Origin: Chrysophaeum taylorii
Lineage: Eukaryota > Sar > Pelagophyceae > Pelagomonadales > Pelagomonadaceae
NCBI GenBank assembly: GCA_029834535.1
Contig: JAQMWT010000199.1
Span: forward strand, 1 to 36,452
Reading direction: 5' to 3'
Length of the DNA stretch: 36,452 bases
Within the stretch, counting starts at the first letter, position 1. Each line of letters opens with the position of its first letter. Both the position numbers and the translations under genes were made by a program. Below the pieces are notes generated by a model. The model had not been told where the DNA came from. It saw only the letters and a program-made list of their open reading frames with translations, and ran no database searches. Positions 1 to 9,056 of this stretch are shown here, in pieces.

Positions 1-125
1 TTGTGGGTGATACCGTAGACGAAGCCAGATGACACAGCAAAGAAGCGGCGGTCCAGGATCCCGAAGATGAGCGATCCAACCACATAGGAAGCACAGGCGT
101 GCACACGAAAAATGAGCAGGCACAG
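1..125 (-). CDS. Possible partial exon of a multi-pass membrane protein
   Basis: Read on the minus strand from 125 to the window edge, an open frame gives about 41 residues rich in hydrophobic and small residues, including the stretches LCLLIFRVHACASYVVG and FFAVSSGFVYGITH, separated by a charged DRR turn. This resembles two membrane segments joined by a short loop. The frame stays open upstream of 125 without an ATG, but that part is low-complexity and basic, so an exon boundary (an AG precedes 125) is plausible. The gene would continue off the left edge. No family is recognised; chance cannot be excluded for so short a stretch. Confidence 0.3.
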   Translation of the reverse strand, partial: MCLLIFRVHACASYVVGSLIFGILDRRFFAVSSGFVYGITH

Positions 126-935
126 CTTAGTTGTGGCAGGTGAAATGCGCGATGGAACGTGATTCGCTGGTTTTACCAAACCGACAAGCCACAACGAGAG
201 TGGATCAAAATAGCTGAAAATGCACAACGAAGTGGAGCGTTGAATAGGCGAAATGCAGAACAAGGAGGGGAGCAACGACGAGGTGAAAAGACAGAACGAG
301 AGGAGAGGAGCAACGACGAGGTGAAAAATACAGAACGAGGGGTGGAGCAACGAATGAGCAGAAAATACAGAACGAAGGGCGCCTGTGCAATGGGAGCTAA
401 AACAAAAACAGGGGCTTCCACAAAAACATCTCCCTTCACAAAAACGAGGGGCTTCCATGGGATGGGGTTGTTGATGTGCTTGCGGCAGAAAATCGGCGGT
501 CTGGTGTTGGTGTTGGTGGGTGGGTGTTGGTGGGTGTTGTTGGAGTCATTGGGAGTGTTGCGCTGTCGAGAAGAACGGCGATGGTGGGTAGGGCGTTGTC
601 GTGGAATAGCCAGGAACTTTGAAACTTGCGGCAGTCCCCCTTAAAGTGATCCTTGCAGCCGCCAGAAGGACAGGGTGCGGTCGGAATCGAATAGAGCCAG
701 GTTGTTGGGAAAGGGGAGCGTCTAGGGTAGGTCAGTTGGAAGAGTCTGAAGTCGTGGCTGACGACGCGGCGGATAGCGCGGCGGAAGTGGTTGTGCATGC
801 CATCGAAGTTGATTGTTGTTGAACTTCTCAAGGGTACAACCACATTCATCGGTGCGAAACGCGAGACGATAAAACAAAGCCAGTAAGTCTTGAACGATGC
901 ACGTATTCAAATGCGAGGACCCACTCGAGGGTGCG
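126..935. other. No recognised gene; low-complexity and purine-rich DNA
   Basis: An open frame at 159-644 (+) and one at 436-849 (-) overlap each other and neither has a recognisable domain. The + frame starts in the purine-rich tandem repeat, and its second half is driven by TTGGTG/GTTGGTGGGTG runs near 500-540. I see no promoter, RNA gene or domain here, and treat both frames as unsupported. Confidence 0.4.
267..380. repeat. Three-copy purine-rich tandem repeat, ~37 bp
   Basis: Three imperfect copies of a unit beginning GGAGCAACGA and containing GAAAA.ACAGAACGA start near 270, 307 and 345. The third copy has diverged in the middle (GAATGAGCAG instead of GACGAGGTG). The purine-rich strand generates an artefactual basic reading frame. 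Confidence 0.75.
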
Positions 936-1578
936 TCAGATCAGGTAGAATGTCGAGCAACTTGAACTCCGGTGATTGGTACAGTGCCGAGCAACTTGAA
1001 CGCCGGTGATAGGTACAATGCCAAGCAACTTGTATACTCCGATGATGAACTTGTTGAGGAAGTTCGCTACGCGATCCCCACGGCCCATGTAGACATCGGT
1101 AATGCGCTTGTAAAGTCGCGTGAAGTTCATGTCGCGGTTTTCATGGATATCAACATTGTTGCTTGACGCGAAATTCGCCTTCAGAGCAGCGAGATGCTTC
1201 TGCAGAGCAGCGAGATGCTGAGATGCTTGTCCAAGGATCGTTGGTCGAGATAATGTGATCGACGGTGGAGATGATCATGTTCTCGAGACGAAGTGCCATT
1301 GGTGGAAAAAAAAATGTCGCTCACCGCTGAAGGCATCAAGTTTGTGCGAAAGCTTGCTAGCTTGAATTTCGATCGAAGACATGATAGACGACAACGAACC
1401 GAACACGTAGCAATGAACTGAAGCCGAGGAGGTGTCGCCACGAAGTCAAGCAGAGGCTCAACCGTGGAGAACACCTGCTGCCATGTGACAACTGGAATGG
1501 GGCGTTACTCTAGCGATAAGAGAATGACGTAGGGATACTAGATACGTGGTGCAGGGGTAAGTGTCATAGCTTCCCCAC
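936..1578 (-). mobile_element. Decayed copia-family remnant: partial LTR plus 5' gag
   Basis: This segment is homologous to the right end of the copia element at 18217-23862. Positions 1486-1578 match its LTR (shared core CTAGATACGTGGTGCAGGGG). Minus-strand frames at 1181-1474 and 936-1130 match the start of its Gag, for example NFTRLYKRITDV and FLNKFI.GV. Relative to the better copy it lacks a stretch of gag between RVA and NFLNKF, and carries a three-copy 34-bp tandem repeat at about 950-1050. The LTR part stops abruptly at 1578, where the inverted repeat of the next element begins. It is a dead fragment with no intact coding capacity. Confidence 0.8.
950..1050. repeat. 34-bp triplication inside the gag remnant
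   Basis: Three consecutive copies of a ~34-bp unit built around GAGCAACTTGAACGCCGGTG lie at about 950-983, 984-1018 and 1019-1050. The homologous gag region at 23150-23175 has only one copy (GCGCAACTTGAACACCAGCG), so the triplication arose after this copy was made. It destroys the gag frame. Confidence 0.75.
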
Positions 1579-1754
1579 ATTTTCGAAAGTCGTGTAATAG
1601 TTGATCGGGAGTCAAATGGTTTTGAGAATCGGAGAGAACAAATTGGATGCTGTCCGTTAAGCTGACGCAGCCGTCCGTTAACGCATCAACTAGGTTTAAG
1701 CGTCGGTGTACAGGCCACTCGACACTACGTCCGTTTTCTTTACGTCAACTTGCA
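1579..1754 (+). repeat. Left terminal inverted repeat of the 7.4-kb element
   Basis: About 176 bp from TTTTCGAAAGTCGTG to CAACTTGCA, matched in reverse complement by 8455-8502 plus 8912-9036. Differences are scattered substitutions and small indels (for example GTCGTG against GTCATG, and CGACACTACG against CAACACCACG). This gives roughly 90% identity by eye. The similarity stops at 1754. Confidence 0.75.
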
Positions 1755-3037
1755 TCGAACGGCCCGAAAACCACGATGACGTGTGAGGAAGACTGTAGAG
1801 TGCGCGCGGGCCAGCTGGCAGGGCGGTGATGAGGCCCGGCAACATGGCGCTGATGGTGATGCTGAGATTGTTACGTCTTGGCGCGTGCGGCGCGACACAG
1901 TCCATGTTCTTGTTTTTCGGCACCAGTTGGTTTTACCGCTTGGTCACGGTGGAAAACGTTGGGAAGATGTTCTGCAAGCGTAAGGCAGACGTCGAGACGG
2001 GCGTAGGAAGCGTGAGGTAGATGTCGAGACGGGCGACCCGGAGCCATACGCTCTGGAGGCGAATTTGGTGGCTTCGCCGGTTGCGAGGCAGCGGGTGAGA
2101 CGAAGTCTACGGCCAGAAGGCTTAAAACCTTTCTCGAAAGAAGCCCGCGTGGCCCTACGAAACAGCACACCCCACGGCCCGCCCTCATCACTGAGCTCCA
2201 ACCGAGCGCGTCCACGACCAAGATGAAAATGCCAATTGCGCCGACTGGGACTCCAACATCCCCAACGCCAACATCCCCGACTCCACCTCCGATAACTCCG
2301 ACTTCGCGATCTGACCCGAATGCGGAGGGCCCTGTTGCTCTTCGGCACATTGCCGCGAACGTGCTGCCTTCGGCAGACCACCCCGCGACACCCCGCGCTG
2401 TTTCCCGTTGCGGTAAACTTTTGTGCCGTAAAGTAAGTTAGCTCGAGGTTATTCACGCCGGTGACTGTGCATGCTTCCGAATGTTCGAACCGCGATGATC
2501 ATCACCCGTTCAAGATTTTTTACCCTGCCGCGAGGGCAAGGGCGGCGGCTGCTAATAAAACATATGGGTCTCCGTTGGTGGGCTTGGGGCTGTAGCTTTT
2601 TATTTGATTCGAAGCCCAATTCATAAAGTCAGGAGACCGGATGGGGCAGTGAGCCCTCGCGTGTTGTTTTCACCTGGATGGCTTGCTCCGTTGGTCCGCT
2701 AGCCGCGGGGAGCACGGTGGTTTGAGCGTCGTGTCGCGCCGAACAATGGGACGTAAGGCTCCGTGGTGGCAGCAGGCGGTCTGATGCGCCTGGACTTTCC
2801 GGTTGGCTGGCCGCCATGCGAAGCACATCTATAAAGGGACACGGTGGTGGACAGGAGGTACGGATTGGGGCGGGTTTGGGGAATGATGATGTCCATCGCG
2901 ATGGTGGTCCCTCGAAGTCAATGGTTTTGCGGTGGGTGGGTCCACAACAAACTCGGGTATATTCCAGCTGCACGGCACCGCATTCGAGTCAGACGAAAAA
3001 GCCCTCGTCATCGCGGGCGACGTTGGGGATGCAGGTG
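1755..3037. other. Interior of the 7.4-kb element with no gene I can support
   Basis: Several open frames of 60-170 codons overlap on both strands, but none shows a recognisable domain. Short local repeats occur: TCGAGACGGGCG twice near 1990-2030, and CCAACATCCCC twice near 2250-2280. The region may contain the 3' end of the broken minus-strand gene (proline-rich frames at 2629-3179), but the reading frame cannot be followed with confidence. Confidence 0.4.
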
Positions 3038-3774
3038 TCACAGTCGACGCAGTTGGGTCGTCATAGGGGTCTTGGGCTCGTCGGCATTGCCGTTCGACGG
3101 GAGCCTTGGAGCGAGCGTCGGCAGCGCAGGGGTGGGTGGACATTGCGTGTTGGTGATAACTCGGAGGGCGCTGTCGCATTCTGCGAGAAGGGGCTTTTGG
3201 CCATCGACCTCCCTGTTGTTCTTAGCCTTGGGACATGCGCCGGTGCGGGAGACGATGATGCCCTTGAGGTACGTGACGGGAAGCTCGGAAGGTGTGCCTG
3301 CTGCAGCAAGATTGGTTTCCAACTCCTCGACCGTCCGGCGCCAGTTACTCAGAACGCGACTTTGCACGCCTCCTCCTGGGTAGGCTCGTCGTTTTTCTAC
3401 CGCCCCTCGGCCTCGAATTGATTGACGTACTCGTGGGTGCCCACGACGGATTGCACGTTCCGGTATCGCGACGGGCACCTCGTCGGCACGTTCAACAACT
3501 CCAGTGACCGCCTCTTTGGCTCCTTCTTTTCCGTCGGCGCCGCCGCAGACGCCGCCGCAGACGTCGCCGCCTTCTGCTGCAACTCCGCGCGCCGCGCCGT
3601 CACCAACAACTTTTTCGTCGTTTCCGCCGCCTGTTCCGCCGAAACCAAAGAAGCCTCTGACAGTCGAAGGTGCTACGAGTCGCCTGCTTCCTCCTCCGCC
3701 TTCCGCTTGCGAATCATTGCGTCCACCTCTTCTGCATTTTCGCGCATCGTGAGATGCCCGTTTTCTTGTGGCAT
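3038..3774 (-). pseudogene. Broken hypothetical gene with charged coiled-coil-like start
   Basis: A minus-strand frame starts at the ATG at 3774 (MPQENGHLTMRENAEEVDAM) and runs through a KRKAEEEAGDS segment to an in-frame TAG at 3673-3675. The same frame then continues through an Ala/Lys/Glu-rich, probably helical stretch (AEQAAETTKKLL, AATSAAASAAAPTEKKEPKR) to a stop at 3397. A second frame carries on with coding-looking sequence (WRRTVEELETNLAAAGTP, TYLKGIIVSRTG) to about 3038. At least one premature stop and one frame change are therefore needed for a single product. An intron could explain the frame change but not obviously the stop. The family is not recognised. Its place inside the TIR-bounded element suggests transposon cargo or a decayed transposon gene. 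Confidence 0.4.
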
Positions 3775-3797
3775 TGGCACACTCTAGTGGTAATGAT

Positions 3798-4968
3798 ATT
3801 GATGAAATCGCCAAACTTCAACAAGCCACAGGAGGTGCCACGTAGGCCCGACGTGATGGACGACGCGGCGCATTTGGCGCAAGTAGCGCGCCGCTTCGGG
3901 TTAAGCTTAGAAGCTTTTCTCGGCGCGATCGATCGAAAGTGCGCGTCGCAGCAGCAGTAGTCAAGCGCCTGATGATGATGTCCGTGACGCCGCCGAAAGA
4001 GAGTCTGAAGGGAACGCTCTCAGAGGGAGACGAAGATTCGATTCGCGCAGCGACACGCCTGATGCCCGCCGCGAAGACGATTTCCGGAGAGAGTCGGCCG
4101 ATTTTCAGAGGGAGTCGGCCGTTCCTCGTCGTGGTGACGCGAGTCGCGAAACCAGTCGGGTCGCGGGTCGGTATTGGAATCTTGGACCCGACAACTTACG
4201 AGGTCGGGAGGGAGTGGCCAACGGGGGGGCGAGCACTTTTCCTCGCGGCCGAGGCGGTCCGAGACGTCGAGGCACACGTCGGTACCAAGACCGGGAACCC
4301 AGCTGGCACGACTCAAGCAGCATCGCGCTGAACGCGGTTTTGTGCGTCCGTCCGCTCCTAGAAGACGCCGGGTGACGGGACCTTTACCGACAAGCTCGAG
4401 GACAAACGGGGAGGCCGAGTGCTACTATCCTGCATGGCGATCTTCCTATTATGGAACAGACGCTCACCCGAACCGAATTTTCGCTCGTTTTAGGTCGTGA
4501 GGGGAATCCTATTACAGTCAACGAAGCTGTGTTCAACATTCTGGAATTCTTTGGCGTACAGAGCGCCCCCGACGACTTGTTCACCCTTCGAGGACTTGAT
4601 GCGGATGGGAGGTTCGCGAACGGAATCATGCACCGCCGCCACACAAACCCGCTCGTCAACCTGTTTGTCGAGATTCGCTCTCGTCCCGGCGAACTTGTCC
4701 GCGACAGCCACGCACATCTACTTCCTGAGGTGCGCGTCGATTCTTTCCAAGGGCGCCTAAAGGTTGCGTTGAGCTCAAAATCTTCAAATTCGGACCCGTC
4801 CTATGTTGCCGACTCACGTCATTGCCCAGGGTTGAATGCGAGCCTCGTGTCCCAGTTGGGGCATCGAACGACCAACCCACGCCCGAAAATCGTATTGATA
4901 CTCTATCCGGAAATTATGCCGGCCGTCATGAGGGCCATCATGCGCCCGAGAGATATGGACGAGGAGGC

Positions 4969-5003
<35 letters not shown>

Positions 5004-6628
5004 GCCGCCAGCCCATTTATCGCCGTGCACGTCGGGCTCGTGAACCTGGCTTGCACGACCTCGGGCAAGTATGGGGCCAGCATGCCAACCGACCCTTTCA
5101 AGGGCCGGTCGCTGCTGAGGCCAAAAGCGAGCACCCCCCACCAACCGCGCATGGCACCACGGATGGGCGCGAAGCTTGCCCGATCGAGGTCGACGAGTCT
5201 GACCTCGGCTCCGCTGTCGTCGACCACGTCGACGAGGATGACAGGGATAGCGCGGCGCAGGAGAACGAGGTCCAAAAAAATGTGTCTCCACCAAGGGCGT
5301 CCCCTACAAAGCGCGATGCTCCGAACCAATCCCCTAGTCGCAGCGACACTGGCATCACCGACCCCTCGTTCGAGGTACGCCACAGTACACTCCCTTTGCC
5401 GCCATTGACCTTCCCTACGCAGCTGCCTGCGCACCAACCTCAACGACCGCGCATTGACGAGGTCAACGAAACGTCCGGCCTGGAGAAAACAGTCTTCGAC
5501 ATCGTGCAGCAGTCTGGAAATGGCGTCTACAAGTTGCGCGATCCCACCTCGATCCTCCGCCGCGGCATCGTCTTCGAAGGCAAGCTTGTCACGGTCATAG
5601 ATTTTTTCGAGATCAACGACGGGTTGCGGGCATTGCTTCCAGAGGACCGGCTCGCCGAGGCCCTCGGAGTCCTCGGGGGCATGACGACCCTCAGCGTCCG
5701 CGTCATCACTCCAAATGGAGGGAACTTCCAGTCCCCCGCGTTGGGAGTCTTCTGCCACAATAGCGAGATGCACATCACAGCGGATCCGCCAAACCTGCTG
5801 TTCGAGTTGGAGCTCCGCCTCGAGCCCCTCGTGTCGTGCACGGTCCGGACGACGCTGGCGGTGAATGCTCCCAGGGGGCTCCAGCGTTGTTTGCCGATTG
5901 CGGCGAACTTTGATACGAGTGTGCAGGTCCGTGCAACTTCCGTATGGGTGATTTCGAGTCAAGTTTATGATATGAGCCTACAGGTTGACTGTGCCCCGTC
6001 CACCACAGTCGCCTTGTCTCGCCGCGCCATTGCCGACATCTTCAACCAGAAGTTCTACGACGTCTACGCGCCAACTCTCCGTCAAAGCAACGAAGATTGG
6101 CTCGTCGCGAAGCTCACCTACGAGGTCAAGAACCCCGAGGGCATCGCGTACCAAGCGCTTCTAATTTCCGGGGGGTACGTGCAGAACGGCGAGGTCATCG
6201 TATACATCACCTTCCTCACGCTGCTCTGCCTCTTCTTCACCGGCCAGATCGGAATCAACAGCCCTCGAACTTCCGCGATTAGTGCAGGTAAAGGCCCAGG
6301 CAAGATGGCGACGCTCGTCTCAATTGCGCACCTCGCGCTTGAGCAGAGTGAGAGCTTGGTGTGTACCGCGCGTCTATCAAGGTGCCACTTGACGCTACCC
6401 GGCGTGCTGAACAGGTGCTCCAGCCTTCGTCCGATCATGGTGGTCTCCGCCTTGTGCAGGACTTCAGGGAGCCTGCAGAAGAAGGCAAGACCCAGCGTCC
6501 GATTTTCTGCCTTGGTTCCTCTCACATGTTCGTTATCTGCTTTTAGCATGTGTCTGTGTGCTAGAATCCGCTCGCATTCTCACACGAAATCTCGACCTCA
6601 GGCCTCCTCGCTCGCGACCGTGAAATAG
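3798..6628 (+). CDS. Unrecognised large gene of the 7.4-kb element, with an in-frame TGA
   Basis: The possible start is the ATG at 3798 (MILMKSPNFNKPQEV), in a frame that reads a plausible helical segment (DDAAHLAQVARRFGLSLEAF) and stops at 3958-3960. From 3911 the -1 frame is open to a TGA at 4373-4375, then open again from 4376 to 6628, so 2.7 kb is one frame with a single stop. The first part is Arg/Asp/Ser-rich and ends in an RGG-type stretch (FPRGRGGPRRRGTRR), suggesting nucleic-acid binding. After the ATG at 4451 come ~170 ordered residues, a run of acidic residues encoded by (GAC)n near 4970-5000, a disordered Ser/Pro region, and a second ordered region (about 5500-6250) rich in beta-prone sequence. 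From about 6290 to 6628 the frame looks non-coding, while the frame from 6361 looks better, so an intron or frameshift near 6290 is likely. No domain family is recognised. Confidence 0.5.
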
Positions 6629-6648
6629 GCGAACTGGACGGTTAGTGC

Positions 6649-7656
6649 GTGGCGGCTCTGCTCCTTTTGGAAGCCGTCGCTTCTGCCTGCGTGGAAGGCG
6701 CCGGTGCCAATGAAGGGGCTGAACCCGAATCGGCTGGCACGGGGACTTTGTTCTCCAAAAGCTTCGCGGATCGCTTGATGTTCGGCGGTTCGGACAGCTC
6801 GGCTCATGCCCCAAAAGGCATCATGCTTCGTGCAGCCACCGATTTCCTGTCCAAGGTTCGAGAGTTGTCGCTCCCAGGGCGACACAGCTCCATCGTCGAG
6901 GCCCTGGAGAAGGTCCAAAACCTAGGTGGCCTGAACTGCGACTTCAGAGCAGCCGCCGTCGTTTTTTCGGTGCTCGCGACGACGCTCTTTAGCGACAAGT
7001 ACCGGAGGGAGCTGCTCCTCGCTATTTGCAAAGGTGCCCCGGCATTAAAGCCTCTGAACATCGTCGCCGAGTGCAATTTCTCCGCGTGCCCACAGTCATG
7101 GCACCGCGACATCTTCGACGCCGGTTCCTTCCGGAGATTCATTCACGAAGTGCTACGCTTGCTCGACAACTACCGCGATCACCCCGAAATTTTCGCTCCC
7201 CATCCGGACGATGGGCACGAAGCCCTAGAGGCATGTCCGCCGGTCCTTCCGCCTCTCCGGGCGCTGATATTATACACGACCGGGACGCTCTCGCCACCCG
7301 ACAAGCATAAGCCGTCGGTTCTAAACTGGCGCCTCGTTGATGGTCACGGCAAGCCTTGGAAGGAGCAGCACAAGCCGATCTGGGCCGCAACGTGCAGTTT
7401 CGAGATCTTTATCTCCACGGGGTTCAAGGACCATGCCGAGGTGGCGAAGTTCCTCTTCGACATGACAGCGAAGCGAATGCTCGAGGGCGCGGTGTGCAGG
7501 TGCCGACGCGCAATCGCCCGCGAGACGCACGATCATCGCAAGAGAACGCCGCAAGGGGCCGGGCGTACGGATGCAGGCGTTGGCCTCGAGACTGGGACGA
7601 CAAATCCCTTGATGGTGAGGTGCTCTATGGGGTGCCGCTTGTTGATGACGAAGTAG
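6649..7656 (+). CDS. Unrecognised gene or 3' exon of the 7.4-kb element
   Basis: A 335-codon frame in the same phase as the coding-looking stretch at 6361-6546, so the two may belong to one gene, with stops and possible short introns between 6526 and 6640. The sequence has the composition of a folded alpha-helical protein (ATDFLSKVRELSLPG, FRAAAVVFSVLATTLFSDKY, FRRFIHEVLRLLDNYRDHPE), then a Trp-rich segment (LNWRLVDGHGKPWKEQHK). Near 7500 another frame reads more naturally (WPRDWDDKSLDGEVLYGVPL) and continues to 7703, which points to a frameshift or intron close to the C-terminus. No catalytic motif or family is recognised. Its position between the TIRs makes a transposition-related or cargo role possible. 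Confidence 0.45.
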   Translation: MAALLLLEAVASACVEGAGANEGAEPESAGTGTLFSKSFADRLMFGGSDSSAHAPKGIMLRAATDFLSKVRELSLPGRHSSIVEALEKVQNLGGLNCDFRAAAVVFSVLATTLFSDKYRRELLLAICKGAPALKPLNIVAECNFSACPQSWHRDIFDAGSFRRFIHEVLRLLDNYRDHPEIFAPHPDDGHEALEACPPVLPPLRALILYTTGTLSPPDKHKPSVLNWRLVDGHGKPWKEQHKPIWAATCSFEIFISTGFKDHAEVAKFLFDMTAKRMLEGAVCRCRRAIARETHDHRKRTPQGAGRTDAGVGLETGTTNPLMVRCSMGCRLLMTK

Positions 7657-7703
7657 GGAGCAGGGCGGCAGTGGCTGCGTGTCAGTGTCGGTGCGGGCGT
7701 TGA

Positions 7704-8454
7704 ATTGTTCAGGCTGCCTTTGACGTGGCATGAAATTGTAAACCATAGGCAACCAGCCGCACGGTGGTTTCAACGAAAGAAATGCGCTGGGCTTTATGGT
7801 TCGTCGGGGGCACACTTTGGGCTCGTCGCGGAACACACGGTGTTGGTCTGATCGGCCCGTCGTCTCAATCTGCAAACCGCCGGTTGTCTTCGTAGGCGGC
7901 TTTACAGAAGTTTGTGCGCCCCCGAAAGTCAGCGAGGGATGTTGACGTGCGAGATGTTGAGCGCGCGCCCACATTCGTGCCACTTGCATGGCGCGTCACC
8001 CGACCGGATTCATCAAATATAGAACCCAACACAAGCCACCACATTGCCGTGGGTTTCGAACACATCGGTGCGGCCGTCGTCGCGCGCCTCGTGCGAACGT
8101 CTTCGAAGGTCATCTAACCAGCTGCTTACAAAATCGCGTGGCGTCGCCGTGAAACTTCACCGAGTTGCCAACCGTGTCGCTGGCTCGTTTCGTGACGCGG
8201 ACTTGGATCACCGATCGGCGCCGTCGCGATGCAGCCTGACACAGATGGTCGTCATCACCGCAGCAGCTTCGCCATTCTAGCCGTCAGTGTCCACACCCGT
8301 CGCCATGCACGTGCTCGTCGAGGACCCATTCGTCGGGGCCACGAACGACTGGCGCTTCCAGTCCTCTAGCCAGACGCCGCGGGCCACGATTGGAGCTTCC
8401 AGTCCTCCCGTCGCCCACAATCATGAGCCTCACAAACCAAGACCGTTGCGAGCC
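7704..8454. other. No supported gene between the last frame and the right TIR
   Basis: Short frames on both strands (for example 8044-8280 + and 7865-8113 -) lack recognisable domains and overlap each other. Composition resembles the neighbouring coding DNA, so decayed coding sequence is possible. No promoter, terminator or RNA gene could be identified. Confidence 0.4.
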
Positions 8455-8502
8455 TGCAAGTTGACGTAAAGAAAAACTGACGTGGTGTTGAGTGGCCTGT
8501 AC
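8455..8502 (-). repeat. Inner part of right terminal inverted repeat
   Basis: Reverse complement of 1704-1754: TGCAAGTTGACGTAAAGAAA through GAGTGGCCTGTAC. It is separated from the outer part of the same TIR (8912-9036) by an insertion. The pentamer TGTAC at 8498-8502 is repeated at 8912-8916. Confidence 0.7.
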
Positions 8503-8911
8503 TAACTAAACTGACTTCAAAAACACCTCTCCAGAGCATGTGAGCCAGGCCGGACCGGCACGAGCCGGTCCGGAATCATGGAGAAACTTCACGCAGTTGG
8601 GGCAGAGGCGAGGGACGAGGACTCCTTGATGGCGGACCGCCACTGCGCGCGGTCTTGTGCGAGGTCGTGCAAGAGCGTCGCAGGCCGCGGACGTGTTGGT
8701 CCACGAACAATCGACCTGTCCGTCGCGTTCTGCCCAACCGAGCGAACCCCATCCCGGCGCGGACTTTCCGGGTGCTAACCGGCCAGCCCGGGAGGCGAGG
8801 AGGCACCGTCTCACTCCGGGACGGCAGGGGCCGCCGCAGGGAGCAAGCGTGTTAGGCGCCGTCCTCCATCGCAACCATACGGTTAGCGATCGGAGGGTTA
8901 GGGTAGTGGAA
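8503..8911 (-). mobile_element. 409-bp retroposon-like insertion inside the right TIR
   Basis: The inserted DNA is flanked by TGTAC on both sides (8498-8502 and 8912-8916), consistent with a 5-bp target duplication, because the left TIR is continuous at this point. Read on the minus strand, the insert ends with a near-palindromic GC hairpin (CCGGACCGG..CCGGTCCGG at about 8552-8575), then CTGGAGAGG.., then a short TTAG-type tail (GTTTAGTTA). The same 3' end, with a longer (GTTA)n tail, recurs at 15513-15597. A simple-repeat tail after a conserved hairpin fits a LINE or SINE 3' end. No clear pol III A/B boxes and no convincing reading frame were found. Confidence 0.55.
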
Positions 8912-9036
8912 TGTACACCGACGCTTAAACCTAGTTGATCCGTTAACGGACGGCTGCGTCAGCTTAACGGACAGCATCCGATTTGTTCTCTCGATTCTCA
9001 AAACTATTTGACTCCCGATCAACTATTACATGACTT
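8912..9036 (-). repeat. Outer part of right terminal inverted repeat
   Basis: Reverse complement of 1579-1708, from TGTACACCGACGC to GACTTTCGAAAA. Just outside it (9037-9085) two further diverged copies of its terminal subrepeat occur (AACTATTACAGCACC and GATAAACTATTACGTAACTC), so the true end of the element could lie further right. Confidence 0.7.
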
Positions 9037-9056
9037 TCGAAAAAGTAACTATTACA

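Larger units (their letters stand above)
1579..9036. mobile_element. Candidate 7.4-kb DNA transposon of unknown superfamily, bounded by long inverted repeats
   Basis: Positions 1579-1754 reappear in inverted orientation at 8455-9036, where the copy is split by a 409-bp insertion. Shared blocks include GTAATAGTTGATCGGGAGTC, AAGCTGACGCAGCCGTCCGT and TTCTTTACGTCAACTTGCA. The enclosed DNA carries unrecognised + strand genes (3798-7656) and a broken minus-strand gene (about 3774-3038). Long TIRs around several genes suggest a large DNA transposon. The left end abuts truncated copia LTR sequence, consistent with insertion into it, but no target-site duplication is visible. No transposase motif was recognised, so superfamily and autonomy are unknown. 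The alternative is two copies of one short repeat that happen to lie in opposite orientation. Confidence 0.55.

Noticed and set aside
159..849. Frames 159-644 (+) and 436-849 (-) as genes
   Set aside because: They overlap on opposite strands, consist largely of low-complexity repeat translation, and show no domain.
3918..3960. Programmed -1 ribosomal frameshift site
   Set aside because: No X-XXY-YYZ slippery heptamer is visible in the overlap; an indel or intron is simpler.
4373..4375. Selenocysteine codon at the in-frame TGA
   Set aside because: The surrounding sequence has no redox-like motif, and no SECIS-like structure could be recognised downstream.
4814..5962. 382-codon minus-strand frame opposite the large + strand gene
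   Set aside because: It is antisense to the better coding frame and has a poly-Val stretch that is just the complement of the (GAC)n run; composition shows no folded-domain pattern.
8885..8910. Telomere-like GGGTTAGGG sequence
   Set aside because: Only one partial repeat, inside a retroposon-like insertion; too short for telomeric origin.
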